Shown: piece by piece, positions 7,630 to 16,303 of the stretch
Position numbering within the stretch: the first letter of the stretch is position 1
How the letters are laid out: every line of letters starts with the position of its first letter
Source of the DNA: Lachnospiraceae bacterium
Lineage (GTDB): Bacteria; Bacillota; Clostridia; Lachnospirales; Lachnospiraceae
Direction: 5' to 3'
Length of the DNA stretch: 64,000 bases
Assembly: GCA_021770245.1 (NCBI GenBank)
Contig: JAETRI010000002.1
Location: forward strand, 90,378 to 154,377
Made by a program: the position numbers and the translations under genes
Notes under the pieces: generated by a model
The model's database searches: none
Told to the model about the DNA's origin: nothing
What the model saw: only the letters and a program-made list of their open reading frames with translations

Positions 7630-8718
7630 ATGAATGAGATTAGCGTAGTAGTAAAGCAGGAGCCGGGAAAGGTTTCATGGAACTTTGAAGAGATCAAACA
7701 GGTTTTGGAGGACGGGCTGGAAGTATACCGGACTACAGCCTATACGGACGCCACAATCAAGACGGCAAAGAGTGATGTTGCCACACTCAGAAAACTCTCG
7801 GCGGCTATCAAGGAACGCCAGAAAGAGGTCAAGGATAAGTGCCTGGAGCCGTATGCGATTATAGAATCCCAGGCAAAGGAGCTTATCGCTCTGATTGAAA
7901 AGCCGATCAATGCAATCAATGACCAGGTTCAGGACTATGAGAGGCGCCGGAAAGAGGCGGCCAGGAAAGAAATCATGGACTACTGGAATAAAAAGTCAGA
8001 GTCTCTTCCGGAGGATATCAGGGAAAAGGCCAGGATCGCTATCTATGATGAACGGTGGGAAAATGCCACGGCCACTAAGAAAAGTTGGCGGGAGGGTATC
8101 GAGAACGGCATCCAGAAGATACTGGATGAAATCACCACAATCAAATCTTTTGCCAGCGAATTTGAAGAGGATATGCTGGCAGTATATAAAGCTGACCTCT
8201 CTTTGCAGAAAGCCATTGCAAAGATGAACGAGCTGAAAGCCCAGCGTGAGCGCATCCTGGAAATGGAGCGGAAAAAGCGGGAGGCAGAGCAGAGGCGCAA
8301 AGAAGAACAGGAACGCATGGCACGGGAACAAATGGAACGTGCTGAAAAAGAAAAACAGGCCGGTATGATGCCGTCTGGAACGTCCACTATGACACATGCT
8401 GCCGGATCGCTGGCTGGCATGATGCAACCGGGTGTTGCGTCAGCGGGAGCACCTGGGGCGCACGGAAACGGCGGGAATGTACCAGCCCAACAGGAGCCGC
8501 CCAGAATGGGGCAGTCGGAGAATGCCGGAAATGCCGGGGTTGCGGCTGGAAATATCCCACACCGGGAGGAACCGGCAAAAGTGGGACAGCCGGAGGCGCA
8601 GACAAGAGCATATCCGGGAGGCAGGTCTGTAAAACTTATCATTACTGGCACACAGGAACAGATCACGAAGATTCAGAACTACATCCGTTTTACGGGTGCG
8701 ACTTATCAGGAGGTATAG
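7630..8718 (+). CDS. DUF1351 domain protein of the RecT module
   Basis: A 362-aa protein whose first ~230 residues match the DUF1351 pattern found next to phage RecT genes: N-terminal KVSWNFEEIKQ, the TAKSDVATLRKL helix, then IKERQKEVKDK. Residues ~200-245 form a highly charged coiled coil (KKREAEQRRKEEQERMARE). Then comes a low-complexity Gly/Ala/Met region to ~325 and a short structured end (VKLIITGTQEQITKIQNYI). Its biochemical role is not established. It lies between recT and the nuclease gene with short gaps. Confidence 0.8.
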   Translation: MNEISVVVKQEPGKVSWNFEEIKQVLEDGLEVYRTTAYTDATIKTAKSDVATLRKLSAAIKERQKEVKDKCLEPYAIIESQAKELIALIEKPINAINDQVQDYERRRKEAARKEIMDYWNKKSESLPEDIREKARIAIYDERWENATATKKSWREGIENGIQKILDEITTIKSFASEFEEDMLAVYKADLSLQKAIAKMNELKAQRERILEMERKKREAEQRRKEEQERMAREQMERAEKEKQAGMMPSGTSTMTHAAGSLAGMMQPGVASAGAPGAHGNGGNVPAQQEPPRMGQSENAGNAGVAAGNIPHREEPAKVGQPEAQTRAYPGGRSVKLIITGTQEQITKIQNYIRFTGATYQEV

Positions 8719-8721
8719 AGT

Positions 8722-9525
8722 ATGCAGTTGACAGCAGAGAATTATTATTCGGAAGAGGCCAATTTTGAGTATATGTCCGTCTCACAGTTTAAAGATTTTG
8801 TGGGAACATACGGACGGAGAGGGTGCGAGTTCACCGCCATGGATAAGATCAGGGGAGTGTATGAGGAAGAGGAAACAACCGCACTCCTGGTAGGGAGCTA
8901 TGTAGATGCCTACTTTGAGGGCACGCTGGATAAGTTCAAGGCAGAGCACCCGGATATCTTCAAGAAAACCGGAGACAAGGGCTTGAAATCGGATTATGTG
9001 CAGGCAAATGACATTATCGCCCGCATTGAGCGTGACGAGTTCTTTATGGCGCACATGTCCGGCCAGAAACAGGTTATCATGGCCGGGGAATTGTTCGGAC
9101 TTCCCTGGAAAATAAAAATTGATTCCTACCTGGAGGGAATCGCAATCGTGGATTTAAAGGTTATGGCATCCCTTACTAAGTTGGAATGGGTACGGGATAT
9201 CGGCTATCTGGATTTTGTAAGGTATTGGGGGTACGACATCCAGGGCGCAGTCTACCAGGAGATTGTCTACCAGAATACAGGTAAACGCCTGCCGTTTTAC
9301 ATTGCGGGGGCCAGCAAGGAAAAGGCAACGAATATCAAGGTTATCCACGTTCAGGACAATTATCTCCGGGAGGCTATGAGCGTGGTAGAGCACAATATCG
9401 AGAGGGTAAGACAGGTGAAATACGGAGAAGTTCTTCCGGACCGGTGCGAGTGCTGCGACCACTGTAGAGAGACGGAAGTCCTCACTGGCCCTATCGGAAT
9501 TGCTGACCTGGTGGCAGATATTTGA
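8722..9525 (+). CDS. PD-(D/E)XK exonuclease, RecE/DUF3799-like
   Basis: A 267-aa nuclease-like protein. Visible motifs are LLVGSYVDAYFEG near residue 57, the core IKIDSYLEGIAIVDLKV (Asp and Asp-x-Lys pair as predicted metal and catalytic residues) and WGYDIQGAVYQEI (the QxxxY element). A CECCDHC cluster near the C-terminus resembles the iron-sulfur ligands of AddB/Cas4-like nucleases. It would resect DNA ends to give 3' overhangs for RecT annealing. It follows the DUF1351 gene by 3 bp. Confidence 0.85.
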   Translation: MQLTAENYYSEEANFEYMSVSQFKDFVGTYGRRGCEFTAMDKIRGVYEEEETTALLVGSYVDAYFEGTLDKFKAEHPDIFKKTGDKGLKSDYVQANDIIARIERDEFFMAHMSGQKQVIMAGELFGLPWKIKIDSYLEGIAIVDLKVMASLTKLEWVRDIGYLDFVRYWGYDIQGAVYQEIVYQNTGKRLPFYIAGASKEKATNIKVIHVQDNYLREAMSVVEHNIERVRQVKYGEVLPDRCECCDHCRETEVLTGPIGIADLVADI

Positions 9526-9558
9526 CGGTAAAAAATCACAGAATGGCGGTGATGAAAA

Positions 9559-10353
9559 ATGGCGTGGATCAGCGTAGACCAAAAGCTGATAGGTGGAAAA
9601 TTGAGAAGTCTATATAAAGCGATTGGATGTTCGCAGAATGAGGCCATTGGAATCCTGGTCAGTCTGTGGCTCTGGGGAATAGATAATGCTGAAATGGACG
9701 GCCTCATGGTGAGTGCCGACCGGGAGGATATCAAACAATCTTTCCAGGCCGGACTCTCCAAAGAGGTTGACGGTGATGCGGTTGTTGCCTGCCTGATTGA
9801 TACCGGGTGGATAGATGAAGTTGACGGCCAGCTATATCTCCACGATTGGGGAGACTGGCGGTCATATTACAATCGCTATGTCAAAGATAAAAAGGGAAAT
9901 TGCGAGAGGCAGGCCAGATTCAAAGCACGACAAAGAGAAAAGGCAACCGGAGACAAACAAAGTAACGTTACTGATGATGTTACCGGTAACGTTAGCGAAA
10001 TAAAACCAGAAAGCAAGGAACCAGAGAAAAAGAGCCGTAAAGAAGAACAGGAGGAAAAGCACGGCAAGGATTTTGAAGAGTTCTGGAGCATTTATCCTAA
10101 GAAAGCAGATAAGGGAGAGGCGTATAAGAAGTATAAGGCCAGGAGGAATGAGGGGTACTCTGCGGAAGAGATTCTGGCGGCGGCAAAAGCGTACAGGGCG
10201 GAGTGTGAAAGAAAGCATACTGACAGGCAGTACATCAAACACGCTAAGACGTTCCTAGGGCCGAGCCTTTCCTTTACCGAGTATATACCGAGGAATCCAG
10301 AACCGGCACCGGCGCAGACGCAGGCACAAGCAGGCGGGGTGAGATCAATGTGA
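9559..10353 (+). CDS. Phage replication initiator / replisome organiser
   Basis: A 264-aa protein with an N-terminal winged-helix-like half (ISVDQKLIGGKLRSL, then GILVSLWLWGIDNA and YLHDWGDW), a charged linker at about 125-170 and a C-terminal DnaD-like part (FEEFWSIYPKKADKGEA, then YIKHAKTFLG). The order, followed at once by a helicase loader, matches phage replisome organisers that melt the origin. Its linker-coding DNA holds perfect palindromes GTAACGTTAC (9962-9971) and GTTACCGGTAAC (9979-9990), the usual place for an internal origin. A frequent alternative label is 'replication protein'. Confidence 0.82.
   Translation: MAWISVDQKLIGGKLRSLYKAIGCSQNEAIGILVSLWLWGIDNAEMDGLMVSADREDIKQSFQAGLSKEVDGDAVVACLIDTGWIDEVDGQLYLHDWGDWRSYYNRYVKDKKGNCERQARFKARQREKATGDKQSNVTDDVTGNVSEIKPESKEPEKKSRKEEQEEKHGKDFEEFWSIYPKKADKGEAYKKYKARRNEGYSAEEILAAAKAYRAECERKHTDRQYIKHAKTFLGPSLSFTEYIPRNPEPAPAQTQAQAGGVRSM
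9962..9996. repeat. Palindrome cluster inside the initiator gene, candidate origin
   Basis: Overlapping GTAACGTTAC (9962-9971), GTTACCGGTAAC (9979-9990) and GTAACGTTAG (9986-9995) form a compact array in the linker-coding segment. Phages such as lambda place iterons within the initiator gene. The same TAACGTTA core recurs at 45.98-46.22 kb and at 20988 and 56835. Confidence 0.45.
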
Positions 10354-10372
10354 TTTGTTAAAGGAGGTTTGC

Positions 10373-11251
10373 ATGGAAGAAATTAGAGAAACGGCCGCTA
10401 ATACTCTGCATACTATTGTGGCCAACAGTGCCGCCACAATGGAGAACGGAGATTACATAGGTGACGGCGGCCTCCTGTACTGCGGGAAGTGCCATACCAA
10501 AAAAGAGTGTGTTGTGACTTTTCCGGCTGGGCTCATGGGACCGGAGGAGGTAAAGAGAAAAGTTCCGTGTGTCTGCACATGCAGACAGGAGGCCATGGAG
10601 AAAGAAAAACAACAGGAGGAATACCGGGAGAAAATGGCCAGGATTCAGAGAATCCGTGACGCATCCATGATGGAATCAAAATACCGGGATGCAAGGTTTT
10701 CTTCCTACACCGTGGTAGATCAGAACCGGAAAGTATTTCAGATTGCCAGTAAGTATGCCGCAAATTTCCAGCAGATGTTGAAAGACAATCAGGGGCTTAT
10801 CTTCTGGGGGCCGGTCGGAACGGGAAAGAGCTTTACGGCGGCCTGCATTGCGAATGAACTTCTGGCAGAGCAGATTCCGGTTATCATGACCTCTTTTGTA
10901 AAGATACTGCAGAACTTGCAGGCGCATCCGGACGAGGCGGCCTACATATCAATGCTGAACAATGCAAGTCTCCTGGTGCTGGACGATTTAGGCACAGAGC
11001 GTAACACAGACTATGCGCTTGAAAAGGTATACAACGTGATAGACAGCAGATCAAGAGAGGCAAAGCCTATGGTTCTGACAACGAACCTGACGCTCTCTGA
11101 AATGCTTGAAGTCGAGGATATCCGGTATAAGCGCATCTATGACCGTATTTTTGAAACCTGTCTGCCGGTTGAGGTATCGGGAGAATCATTCCGCAAGATA
11201 TCCGCAGAGCGCCGGTTTGACAAAATGGCTAAATTCATGCAGGAGGGATAA
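10373..11251 (+). CDS. DnaC/IstB-like helicase loader ATPase
   Basis: A 292-aa AAA+ protein expected to load the host replicative helicase at the phage origin. Walker A GPVGTGKS lies at residues 146-153, Walker B LLVLDDLGTE near 200, and TTNLTLSEM further on resembles sensor I. The N-terminal part has paired cysteines (CGKCHTKKEC and CVCTC) that suggest a zinc-binding domain as in DnaC. The ATG at 10373 follows AAAGGAGG; the in-frame TTG at 10355 overlaps nothing useful and is rejected. Confidence 0.9.
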   Translation: MEEIRETAANTLHTIVANSAATMENGDYIGDGGLLYCGKCHTKKECVVTFPAGLMGPEEVKRKVPCVCTCRQEAMEKEKQQEEYREKMARIQRIRDASMMESKYRDARFSSYTVVDQNRKVFQIASKYAANFQQMLKDNQGLIFWGPVGTGKSFTAACIANELLAEQIPVIMTSFVKILQNLQAHPDEAAYISMLNNASLLVLDDLGTERNTDYALEKVYNVIDSRSREAKPMVLTTNLTLSEMLEVEDIRYKRIYDRIFETCLPVEVSGESFRKISAERRFDKMAKFMQEG

Positions 11252-11253
11252 TT

Positions 11254-11652
11254 TTGGGAGAGAAGATAAGAGAGCATTTGAAAAAATTCAGAGAGGCGGC
11301 GGGGCTGACACAGAAACAGCTCGGAGCCATGGCTGGGAAAGGGGAAAGTGCAATCCAGGCTTACGAGAGCGGAAAGTCAGACATTCCGTTAAGCGCCCTG
11401 ATCTCCATTATGGGGGCATTGAAGATTTCCTTTGCCGATCTGGAAAGAGGCAGTAAGACGGAGCCACCGGCAGAGAAACCGGTGGAAATCCTGATTTACA
11501 ACCAGGAGGACAGACTGAACACGGCGGCTATCCTGGTAAAGAACGGATACACAGTAGAGCAGGGAAAGCGGAATAAAACGCCTACAGGAAAAGCCCTGGA
11601 CTACTTTTTACGGATACGAAAGTATGACGAGGCCGCCGATACCGGCAGATAG
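11254..11652 (+). CDS. XRE-family HTH protein
   Basis: A 132-aa protein with an N-terminal HTH (LTQKQLGAMAGKGESAIQAY, then LSALISIMGALKISFADL) and a C-terminal basic part of unknown function. The TTG at 11254 follows GGAGGG at 6-bp spacing and lies 2 bp after the loader gene, so it is translationally coupled. It is probably an early regulator. Confidence 0.75.
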   Translation: MGEKIREHLKKFREAAGLTQKQLGAMAGKGESAIQAYESGKSDIPLSALISIMGALKISFADLERGSKTEPPAEKPVEILIYNQEDRLNTAAILVKNGYTVEQGKRNKTPTGKALDYFLRIRKYDEAADTGR

Positions 11653-11660
11653 GAGGGTAC

Positions 11661-11804
11661 ATGAGCAAATCAAGACATTCAAAAACAAAGGCCGCAGGGG
11701 AGGCGGCAGGGATGAACAGATACGGGAAACAGTTCAACCAGAAACCGAACGTTGTACCGGCGAAAAACCGGCAGTTCCGGAGAACGGAAAGCAGAGGGAG
11801 GTAG
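11661..11804 (+). CDS. Small basic hypothetical protein
   Basis: A 47-aa, strongly basic, Lys/Arg/Gln/Asn-rich ORF. The ATG is preceded by TAGGAGGGTAC and the stop is 3 bp before the next GTG. Composition suggests nucleic-acid binding or a disordered protein; no family recognised. Confidence 0.5.
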   Translation: MSKSRHSKTKAAGEAAGMNRYGKQFNQKPNVVPAKNRQFRRTESRGR

Positions 11805-11807
11805 GAA

Positions 11808-11987
11808 GTGGAGACGTATTTCAAATTAAAGATAATCTTCGAGTACGTTGTGCCGCTTGCGCTCCTGGCCGTCTGCTCTCTGCCGTGGGTATACCTTTTT
11901 GGGAGCGCAGCTATCAATGACTGGAAAAAGAAAAGGAGGGAAAAGAGAAAACATGGCGAAGTACGAAAAGAAGATGATGCAGTTTGA
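11808..11987 (+). CDS. Small membrane protein
   Basis: A 59-aa ORF starting at a GTG behind GGGAGGTAGGAA. It has one hydrophobic helix (YVVPLALLAVCSLPWVYLF, about residues 13-31) followed by a Lys/Arg-rich cytoplasmic tail. It overlaps the next gene by 35 bp, which lowers confidence in its C-terminus. Confidence 0.5.
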   Translation: METYFKLKIIFEYVVPLALLAVCSLPWVYLFGSAAINDWKKKRREKRKHGEVRKEDDAV

Positions 11988-12468
11988 GGCGTTCCGGTAT
12001 GACGGACATATAAGTCTCCCGGCGTGTGAAAAGGACTATGACGAGACGAAGCACGCCCCATATTGGGTGGTCATGGCAGGTCTTAAAGGGATCCTGTTTT
12101 TTGATACTTCCAATCCGGTAGAAATACCGAAACTTTACACCAGGTATCCGGACGGAGAAGTGGTACACATTCCGGTCGGCTATTACATTATCCGGTGGAG
12201 TGATACGGAGTTGTACCCCTGTGAACCGAATTTGTTTGAGGCGTCCTATATTCCGGTGGCGGAGGGGAACGAAGAAAAGCGCTGCCTGAATATCCAGGGA
12301 GGACAAAAAGCCTGGGATGAAAAAAGAGGAGAGCTTGAAGAGGCGGTGAAGCCTCTCCATGAATGGTTATGCAAGTACGGTGATCCCTATGTGACGGTGG
12401 CGGTGACACAGGACAGGGCAACGGTACACCAGGAGTACATGACAACGCCGCTCCCGGTTCCGGACTGA
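11953..12468 (+). CDS. Hypothetical phage protein
   Basis: A 171-aa protein with many aromatic residues and a beta-rich middle (VVMAGLKGILFF, HIPVGYYIIRWSDTEL). Repeated short beta segments and a C-terminal half with a predicted helix resemble phage proteins of unknown function found near replication genes. The ATG at 11953 is chosen because an earlier in-frame ATG (11917) overlaps the preceding gene more; a GGAGG lies 13 bp upstream. Confidence 0.65.
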   Translation: MAKYEKKMMQFEAFRYDGHISLPACEKDYDETKHAPYWVVMAGLKGILFFDTSNPVEIPKLYTRYPDGEVVHIPVGYYIIRWSDTELYPCEPNLFEASYIPVAEGNEEKRCLNIQGGQKAWDEKRGELEEAVKPLHEWLCKYGDPYVTVAVTQDRATVHQEYMTTPLPVPD

Positions 12469-12484
12469 TTAAGGGAGGCAGGGC

Positions 12485-12916
12485 ATGAAAGCATTAACAA
12501 TATGGCAACCCTGGGCGAGCATGGCAGCCGTTGGAATCAAGCATAACGAGACCAGGGGATATCCTACAAATTACAGAGGCGCTATCGCTATCCATGCGGG
12601 AAAGAAATCTGTAAATGAAATATGGTCCGCATACCTTGACGAAAGAGCCCGTGAGGTAATATGCCGGAGGCTGAATCTTTCAGGCCATACCGGGCTTGAA
12701 ATCTTTCCTCTGGGGTGCGTGCTTGCGACAGCGAACCTGGTAGAGTGCATCAAGATCACGCCGGAGTTTGTCGCTACCCTGTCTCCGGATGAACTGGCAC
12801 TCGGAGATTATACCCTCGGCCGGTACGCCTGGAAGTTGGCAGACGTAAAGCAGTTTCCGGCTCCTATCCCCGCAAGAGGGCAGCAAGGGCTCTGGGAATG
12901 GGAGGGGATGCGGTAA
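12485..12916 (+). CDS. ASCH domain protein
   Basis: A 143-aa protein with ASCH-domain features: MKALTIWQPWASM at the start, then NETRGYPTNYRGAIAIHAGK, and GRYAWKLADV further on. ASCH is a PUA-like RNA-binding fold; some members process modified nucleosides or act as ribonucleases. Phages often carry one beside replication genes. The ATG follows AAGGGAGGCAGGGC, and the stop shares its last base with the rusA start. Confidence 0.85.
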   Translation: MKALTIWQPWASMAAVGIKHNETRGYPTNYRGAIAIHAGKKSVNEIWSAYLDERAREVICRRLNLSGHTGLEIFPLGCVLATANLVECIKITPEFVATLSPDELALGDYTLGRYAWKLADVKQFPAPIPARGQQGLWEWEGMR

Positions 12917-13353
12917 TGAAAACGGTGAAATTTACAGTCCTGGGAGAGCCGAAAGGAAAAGGACGTCCACGGTTCGTTCCGGGAACCGGCAGAGCTATCA
13001 CGCCAAAGGACACGGCGAATTATGAAACGCTGGTGCGTATGGAATATGCCGCACAATGCCAGGGGTTCAAGTTCCCGGACGGCACCATGTTAGATATGCG
13101 GATACTGGCCTATTACAGCATACCAAAGAGCGCAACGAAGAAGAATAAGGAGCTGATGAAAAAACAGCTCCTACGGCCTACAAAGAAGCCTGACATGGAT
13201 AATGTGGTGAAGATTATAGCGGACAGTCTGAACCAGATAGCGTACAGGGATGATACCCAGATAGTGGATTGCCAGTGCCGGAAGTTCTATTCTGACAATC
13301 CCAGGGTGGAAGTAACCATAAAGGAGGTAAAACCAGATGTTGAAGAAAAATGA
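12916..13353 (+). CDS. RusA-family Holliday junction resolvase
   Basis: A 145-aa endonuclease that would resolve four-way junctions made by recombination-dependent replication before packaging. The N-terminal GEPKGKGRPRF and the conserved acidic KPDMDNVVKIIADSLN with YRDDTQIV are the RusA signatures; the aspartates are predicted metal ligands. It overlaps the ASCH gene by one base (TAATG) and the next gene by 17 bp. Confidence 0.93.
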   Translation: MKTVKFTVLGEPKGKGRPRFVPGTGRAITPKDTANYETLVRMEYAAQCQGFKFPDGTMLDMRILAYYSIPKSATKKNKELMKKQLLRPTKKPDMDNVVKIIADSLNQIAYRDDTQIVDCQCRKFYSDNPRVEVTIKEVKPDVEEK

Positions 13354-13885
13354 GGGAGACCTGAACATAACCAGTGCGGACCGCATGGTATTCCCGAATC
13401 TTCCGCTGACCTATGAGGAAATGATTCTCCTGGTACCTGCGGAAATCAGGAATCCGGAGGATAAGCGGCACCGGGCGGTATACGGCCTTATACAGTGTAT
13501 GGCAAGGCAACTGGAAGATGCACGGCGGGTATCGACAATCCAGCCCAGCCAGTATCTCCGGGGATATGAGAGAGGGCAGTCAGACGTTCAGACACAGTTC
13601 AGGATCAGGGGCATACAACAGGAAATGGCGGCGGTCAAGTTCCGCCTGGAGATTAACGATTTCCGGGGGCCTGCAGAAGAGGAAATTCTGAAAAACCGCA
13701 TGTTGGAGCTCTACGAGCTGGCAAAGAGACTTGACCCGTCCGGAGTAGGGCGGTTTGAGCATAGGATTGACAAGAGAATGAAGAAAGTGAGGTTAAGAGA
13801 GAATGGGAATTACGGAGGAAACCAGACAGGAAGAAATGAAAGAGTTCGAGTCGCTTTTACTCAGCACGCAGCGGGCCGGAATTGA
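13337..13885 (+). CDS. Hypothetical phage protein
   Basis: A 182-aa, mostly helical, charged protein. It begins within rusA (17-bp overlap) behind AAAGGAGG and its last 27 codons overlap the HD-domain gene by 83 bp. Such a long overlap suggests that the C-terminal tail is unconstrained or that the downstream gene was joined secondarily. No motif recognised. Confidence 0.6.
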   Translation: MLKKNEGDLNITSADRMVFPNLPLTYEEMILLVPAEIRNPEDKRHRAVYGLIQCMARQLEDARRVSTIQPSQYLRGYERGQSDVQTQFRIRGIQQEMAAVKFRLEINDFRGPAEEEILKNRMLELYELAKRLDPSGVGRFEHRIDKRMKKVRLRENGNYGGNQTGRNERVRVAFTQHAAGRN

Positions 13886-14480
13886 GAATCTGATCGTTTA
13901 TATCGGTGCCAGTGATTTTTACACGGCTCCGGCATCCACGAAGTTCCACGGTTCCTTTATGGGCGGCCTTTTGCACCACAGCATGGAGGTATTCCGGAAC
14001 CTGGATAAAAAGACCAGCGGCTCCGAGTACAACGTCTGGCGGGAACTGCTCGATGCAGACAAGGTCGGAAATGACAGTATCATCATTGTTTCTCTTCTGC
14101 ATGATATCTGTAAGACGCACTTTTACACAACGGAGCTGAAAAACCAGAAAAACTATGACCAGGAGGTTGTCGCCGCCGCTGACAGACGCCAGGTGAAGCA
14201 CGACAGCAACGGGGATTTCATCTGGGAGACGGTGCCCTCGTATGCAGTGGATGATAAAATCCCGTATGGCCATGGTGAAAAGTCTGTGATGATGATCGAA
14301 AATTTCATAACCTTAAAACCGCTGGAGAGGTACGCTATCCGCTGGCACATGGGATTCTCGGAGCCGAAAGAGCTCTACAATACCCTGTCGGCGGCCATTG
14401 AGAGATACCCGCTTATCCTGGCACTCCATGAAGCGGATATGGAGGCGTCATACGTCACGGAGGAACGGAATGAGCAGTGA
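13803..14480 (+). CDS. HD-domain phosphohydrolase
   Basis: A 225-aa protein with HD-superfamily metal-binding elements: LLHHSMEVF, the central LLHDICKTH containing the HD pair, HGEKS and a later RWHMGF. Members hydrolyse phosphate esters of nucleotides or of the 3'-termini of nucleic acids; phage versions may alter dNTP or signalling nucleotide pools. The substrate cannot be read from sequence. The ATG follows AGAGAGA, and the 3' end overlaps the next gene by 11 bp. Confidence 0.85.
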   Translation: MGITEETRQEEMKEFESLLLSTQRAGIENLIVYIGASDFYTAPASTKFHGSFMGGLLHHSMEVFRNLDKKTSGSEYNVWRELLDADKVGNDSIIIVSLLHDICKTHFYTTELKNQKNYDQEVVAAADRRQVKHDSNGDFIWETVPSYAVDDKIPYGHGEKSVMMIENFITLKPLERYAIRWHMGFSEPKELYNTLSAAIERYPLILALHEADMEASYVTEERNEQ

Positions 14481-14721
14481 AAAGGTTACGCCGTCCAACC
14501 TGGAATACCTGATAAAGCACGAAGTTCTCCCGCAGGGTACAACGCTGGAAGATGCGATATATATTCTCACTGACCCGTTGAATTGTGCGGAGTGCATTGC
14601 AGTAGATGAATGTGCGGAGCGTTACGGCTCTGACGCATTATCGAACAAAGATCATGACTGCCTGGAAGTTGTGGCGGCATTTCTGAAACAAGACCATAAG
14701 GAGGTAAAGAGAAAGACATGA
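14470..14721 (+). CDS. Small Cys-containing hypothetical protein
   Basis: An 83-aa acidic protein with three to four cysteines (CAECIAVDEC and a later C) that could bind a metal. Starts 11 bp inside the HD gene and ends 4 bp into the next gene, so all three are coupled. Confidence 0.6.
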   Translation: MSSEKVTPSNLEYLIKHEVLPQGTTLEDAIYILTDPLNCAECIAVDECAERYGSDALSNKDHDCLEVVAAFLKQDHKEVKRKT

Positions 14722-15350
14722 GCAAGATTGCTGATGATACACAGGAACTGGTCATAGAGGATGTAACCTTTGAAGAGGCCAGAATGAATTTTAACAGGGT
14801 ATTACAGAGACTTTTCAAGAATATGGTTGAAAGCGATTCCACGGACGGCTCCATAACGCTGAAAATTGATGTTTCTCTGGAAAGTGAGTACATACCCAAC
14901 TATGATCCTGGTATCGAGGGAGAGAGCAGGCGGATTCAGAAACCGAAGTTCAAGCATAAGGTTTCTTCCAACATCACCGTAAAAGACGAGCTGACCGGAA
15001 ACAAGAATCCGGAAATGCAGCTTGTATGGGACGAAGGACGCCAGATGTACGTCCTGGCATACATCACCGGAACGGATCAGCGGACTATCTTTGACGAGGA
15101 CCAGCCGTGGAACCAGGAAGAGGGCGAGGACGGCCAGGGCTCCCTTGAAACTGATCCCGAAAAAGCGTGGATGAATACTCCCCTGTTACCTGGTGAAGTG
15201 GCAGACGAGGGAGCGCTGCCGGGTGAGGTTGCGGATGCCGGCGCACTGCCGGGAGAAGTAATAGACGGGGAGTGCAGGGAGGTAGACGAGGAAGAGGAGC
15301 CCAGGGAGGATGACGGTTACTCCTATGAGGAACCGGAGGACGAGGAATAA
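14718..15350 (+). CDS. Acidic phage protein with short C-terminal repeats
   Basis: A 210-aa protein. Residues 1-130 look folded (beta-rich, with TLKIDVSLESEYI and MQLVWDEGRQMYVLAY). The C-terminal ~60 residues carry three near-identical units (LPGEVADEGA, LPGEVADAGA, LPGEVIDGE) and then a Glu/Asp-rich end. The arrangement recalls replication-associated phage proteins. Function unknown. Confidence 0.65.
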   Translation: MSKIADDTQELVIEDVTFEEARMNFNRVLQRLFKNMVESDSTDGSITLKIDVSLESEYIPNYDPGIEGESRRIQKPKFKHKVSSNITVKDELTGNKNPEMQLVWDEGRQMYVLAYITGTDQRTIFDEDQPWNQEEGEDGQGSLETDPEKAWMNTPLLPGEVADEGALPGEVADAGALPGEVIDGECREVDEEEEPREDDGYSYEEPEDEE

Positions 15351-15367
15351 CCAGACAGGAGGATGCC

Positions 15368-15637
15368 ATGTGGAAAGATAATTTCGGACAATGCCGGGGA
15401 TGCGGCCAGCGTGTCCTCTGGATAAGGACAAAGGCCGGTAAGAATATGCCGGTCAACACCACGATTCACCACTACCGGAAAGATGCGGCCGGGAAAGAAA
15501 AAATCGTCACACAGGGCGGTGATGTGGTGACAGCAACTATCGTTGACACGCCGGAAAAGGCTGACGGAGTGGGGTACATTTCCCATTTCGCCACCTGTCC
15601 GCAGTCGAAGAGATTCAAAGGAAACCGTGCCAGGTAA
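15368..15637 (+). CDS. Zinc-ribbon-like small protein
   Basis: An 89-aa protein with an N-terminal CRGCG motif and a late ATCPQS cysteine, giving a likely metal site, plus a basic end. It begins 18 bp after the acidic gene with AGGAGGATGCC before the ATG. Probably DNA- or RNA-binding; role unknown. Confidence 0.65.
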   Translation: MWKDNFGQCRGCGQRVLWIRTKAGKNMPVNTTIHHYRKDAAGKEKIVTQGGDVVTATIVDTPEKADGVGYISHFATCPQSKRFKGNRAR

Positions 15638-15654
15638 GGCAGACAGGAGGAAAT

Positions 15655-16251
15655 ATGAACAGTAAAGAGGCAAAGAGGCAGGCAGAGCAGGGAGGGTGGC
15701 ACATGGATTTTGAATCAATGTGGAACCAGGCGCAGATGAATTTTTGTAAAATGTGGAACCGCCTCAGATCGGAACTCACAAAAGAATCCGTCCGTGTAGA
15801 AATCGGCGGAGTGGCAAGAACGGAGGTCAACAAGATTCTGCTGGATATGGCAAGAATCGAAGCGGAAGAGTTCAACGAATCTATGGCCGCCATGCATTCT
15901 GCAACGTGGGAAACGAAACAGTATATCAACGGCGAAAAAAGCTATACGATCACCAACGCAGAAAAACTCGCCAGAGAAGTTTTCGAGCAGATCACCGGAC
16001 ATAAGGTCATTGACAGCCTGGAAGAGCTGGAAAGCGAGATTCGGAAAAGAAAAGGTAAAACCCTTTTATCTGACGCCAGAGAGCCTATCGTTGTGGATGA
16101 AAAGGTGGATATTCCGGAGCATATACGCCATGAGGCGGACTTGCACGGAATCAGGATCGCCAGATTCGGGGTGGACGTCATTTCCACTGATACGCTGCCG
16201 AAAGGGGTATTCATGACGAAAAAGATTTCTCCTGACGGGTTCCCCGGCTGA
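15655..16251 (+). CDS. Hypothetical phage protein
   Basis: A 198-aa predominantly helical protein with a C-terminal beta-like part. It is the last gene of the early operon, just before a structured control region. AGGAGG precedes the ATG. No family recognised. Confidence 0.6.
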   Translation: MNSKEAKRQAEQGGWHMDFESMWNQAQMNFCKMWNRLRSELTKESVRVEIGGVARTEVNKILLDMARIEAEEFNESMAAMHSATWETKQYINGEKSYTITNAEKLAREVFEQITGHKVIDSLEELESEIRKRKGKTLLSDAREPIVVDEKVDIPEHIRHEADLHGIRIARFGVDVISTDTLPKGVFMTKKISPDGFPG

Positions 16252-16303
16252 TTGGCCGGTCGGATAAACTGAAAACTGAATAAAGAAAAAGGTCTGCCCA
16301 ATG

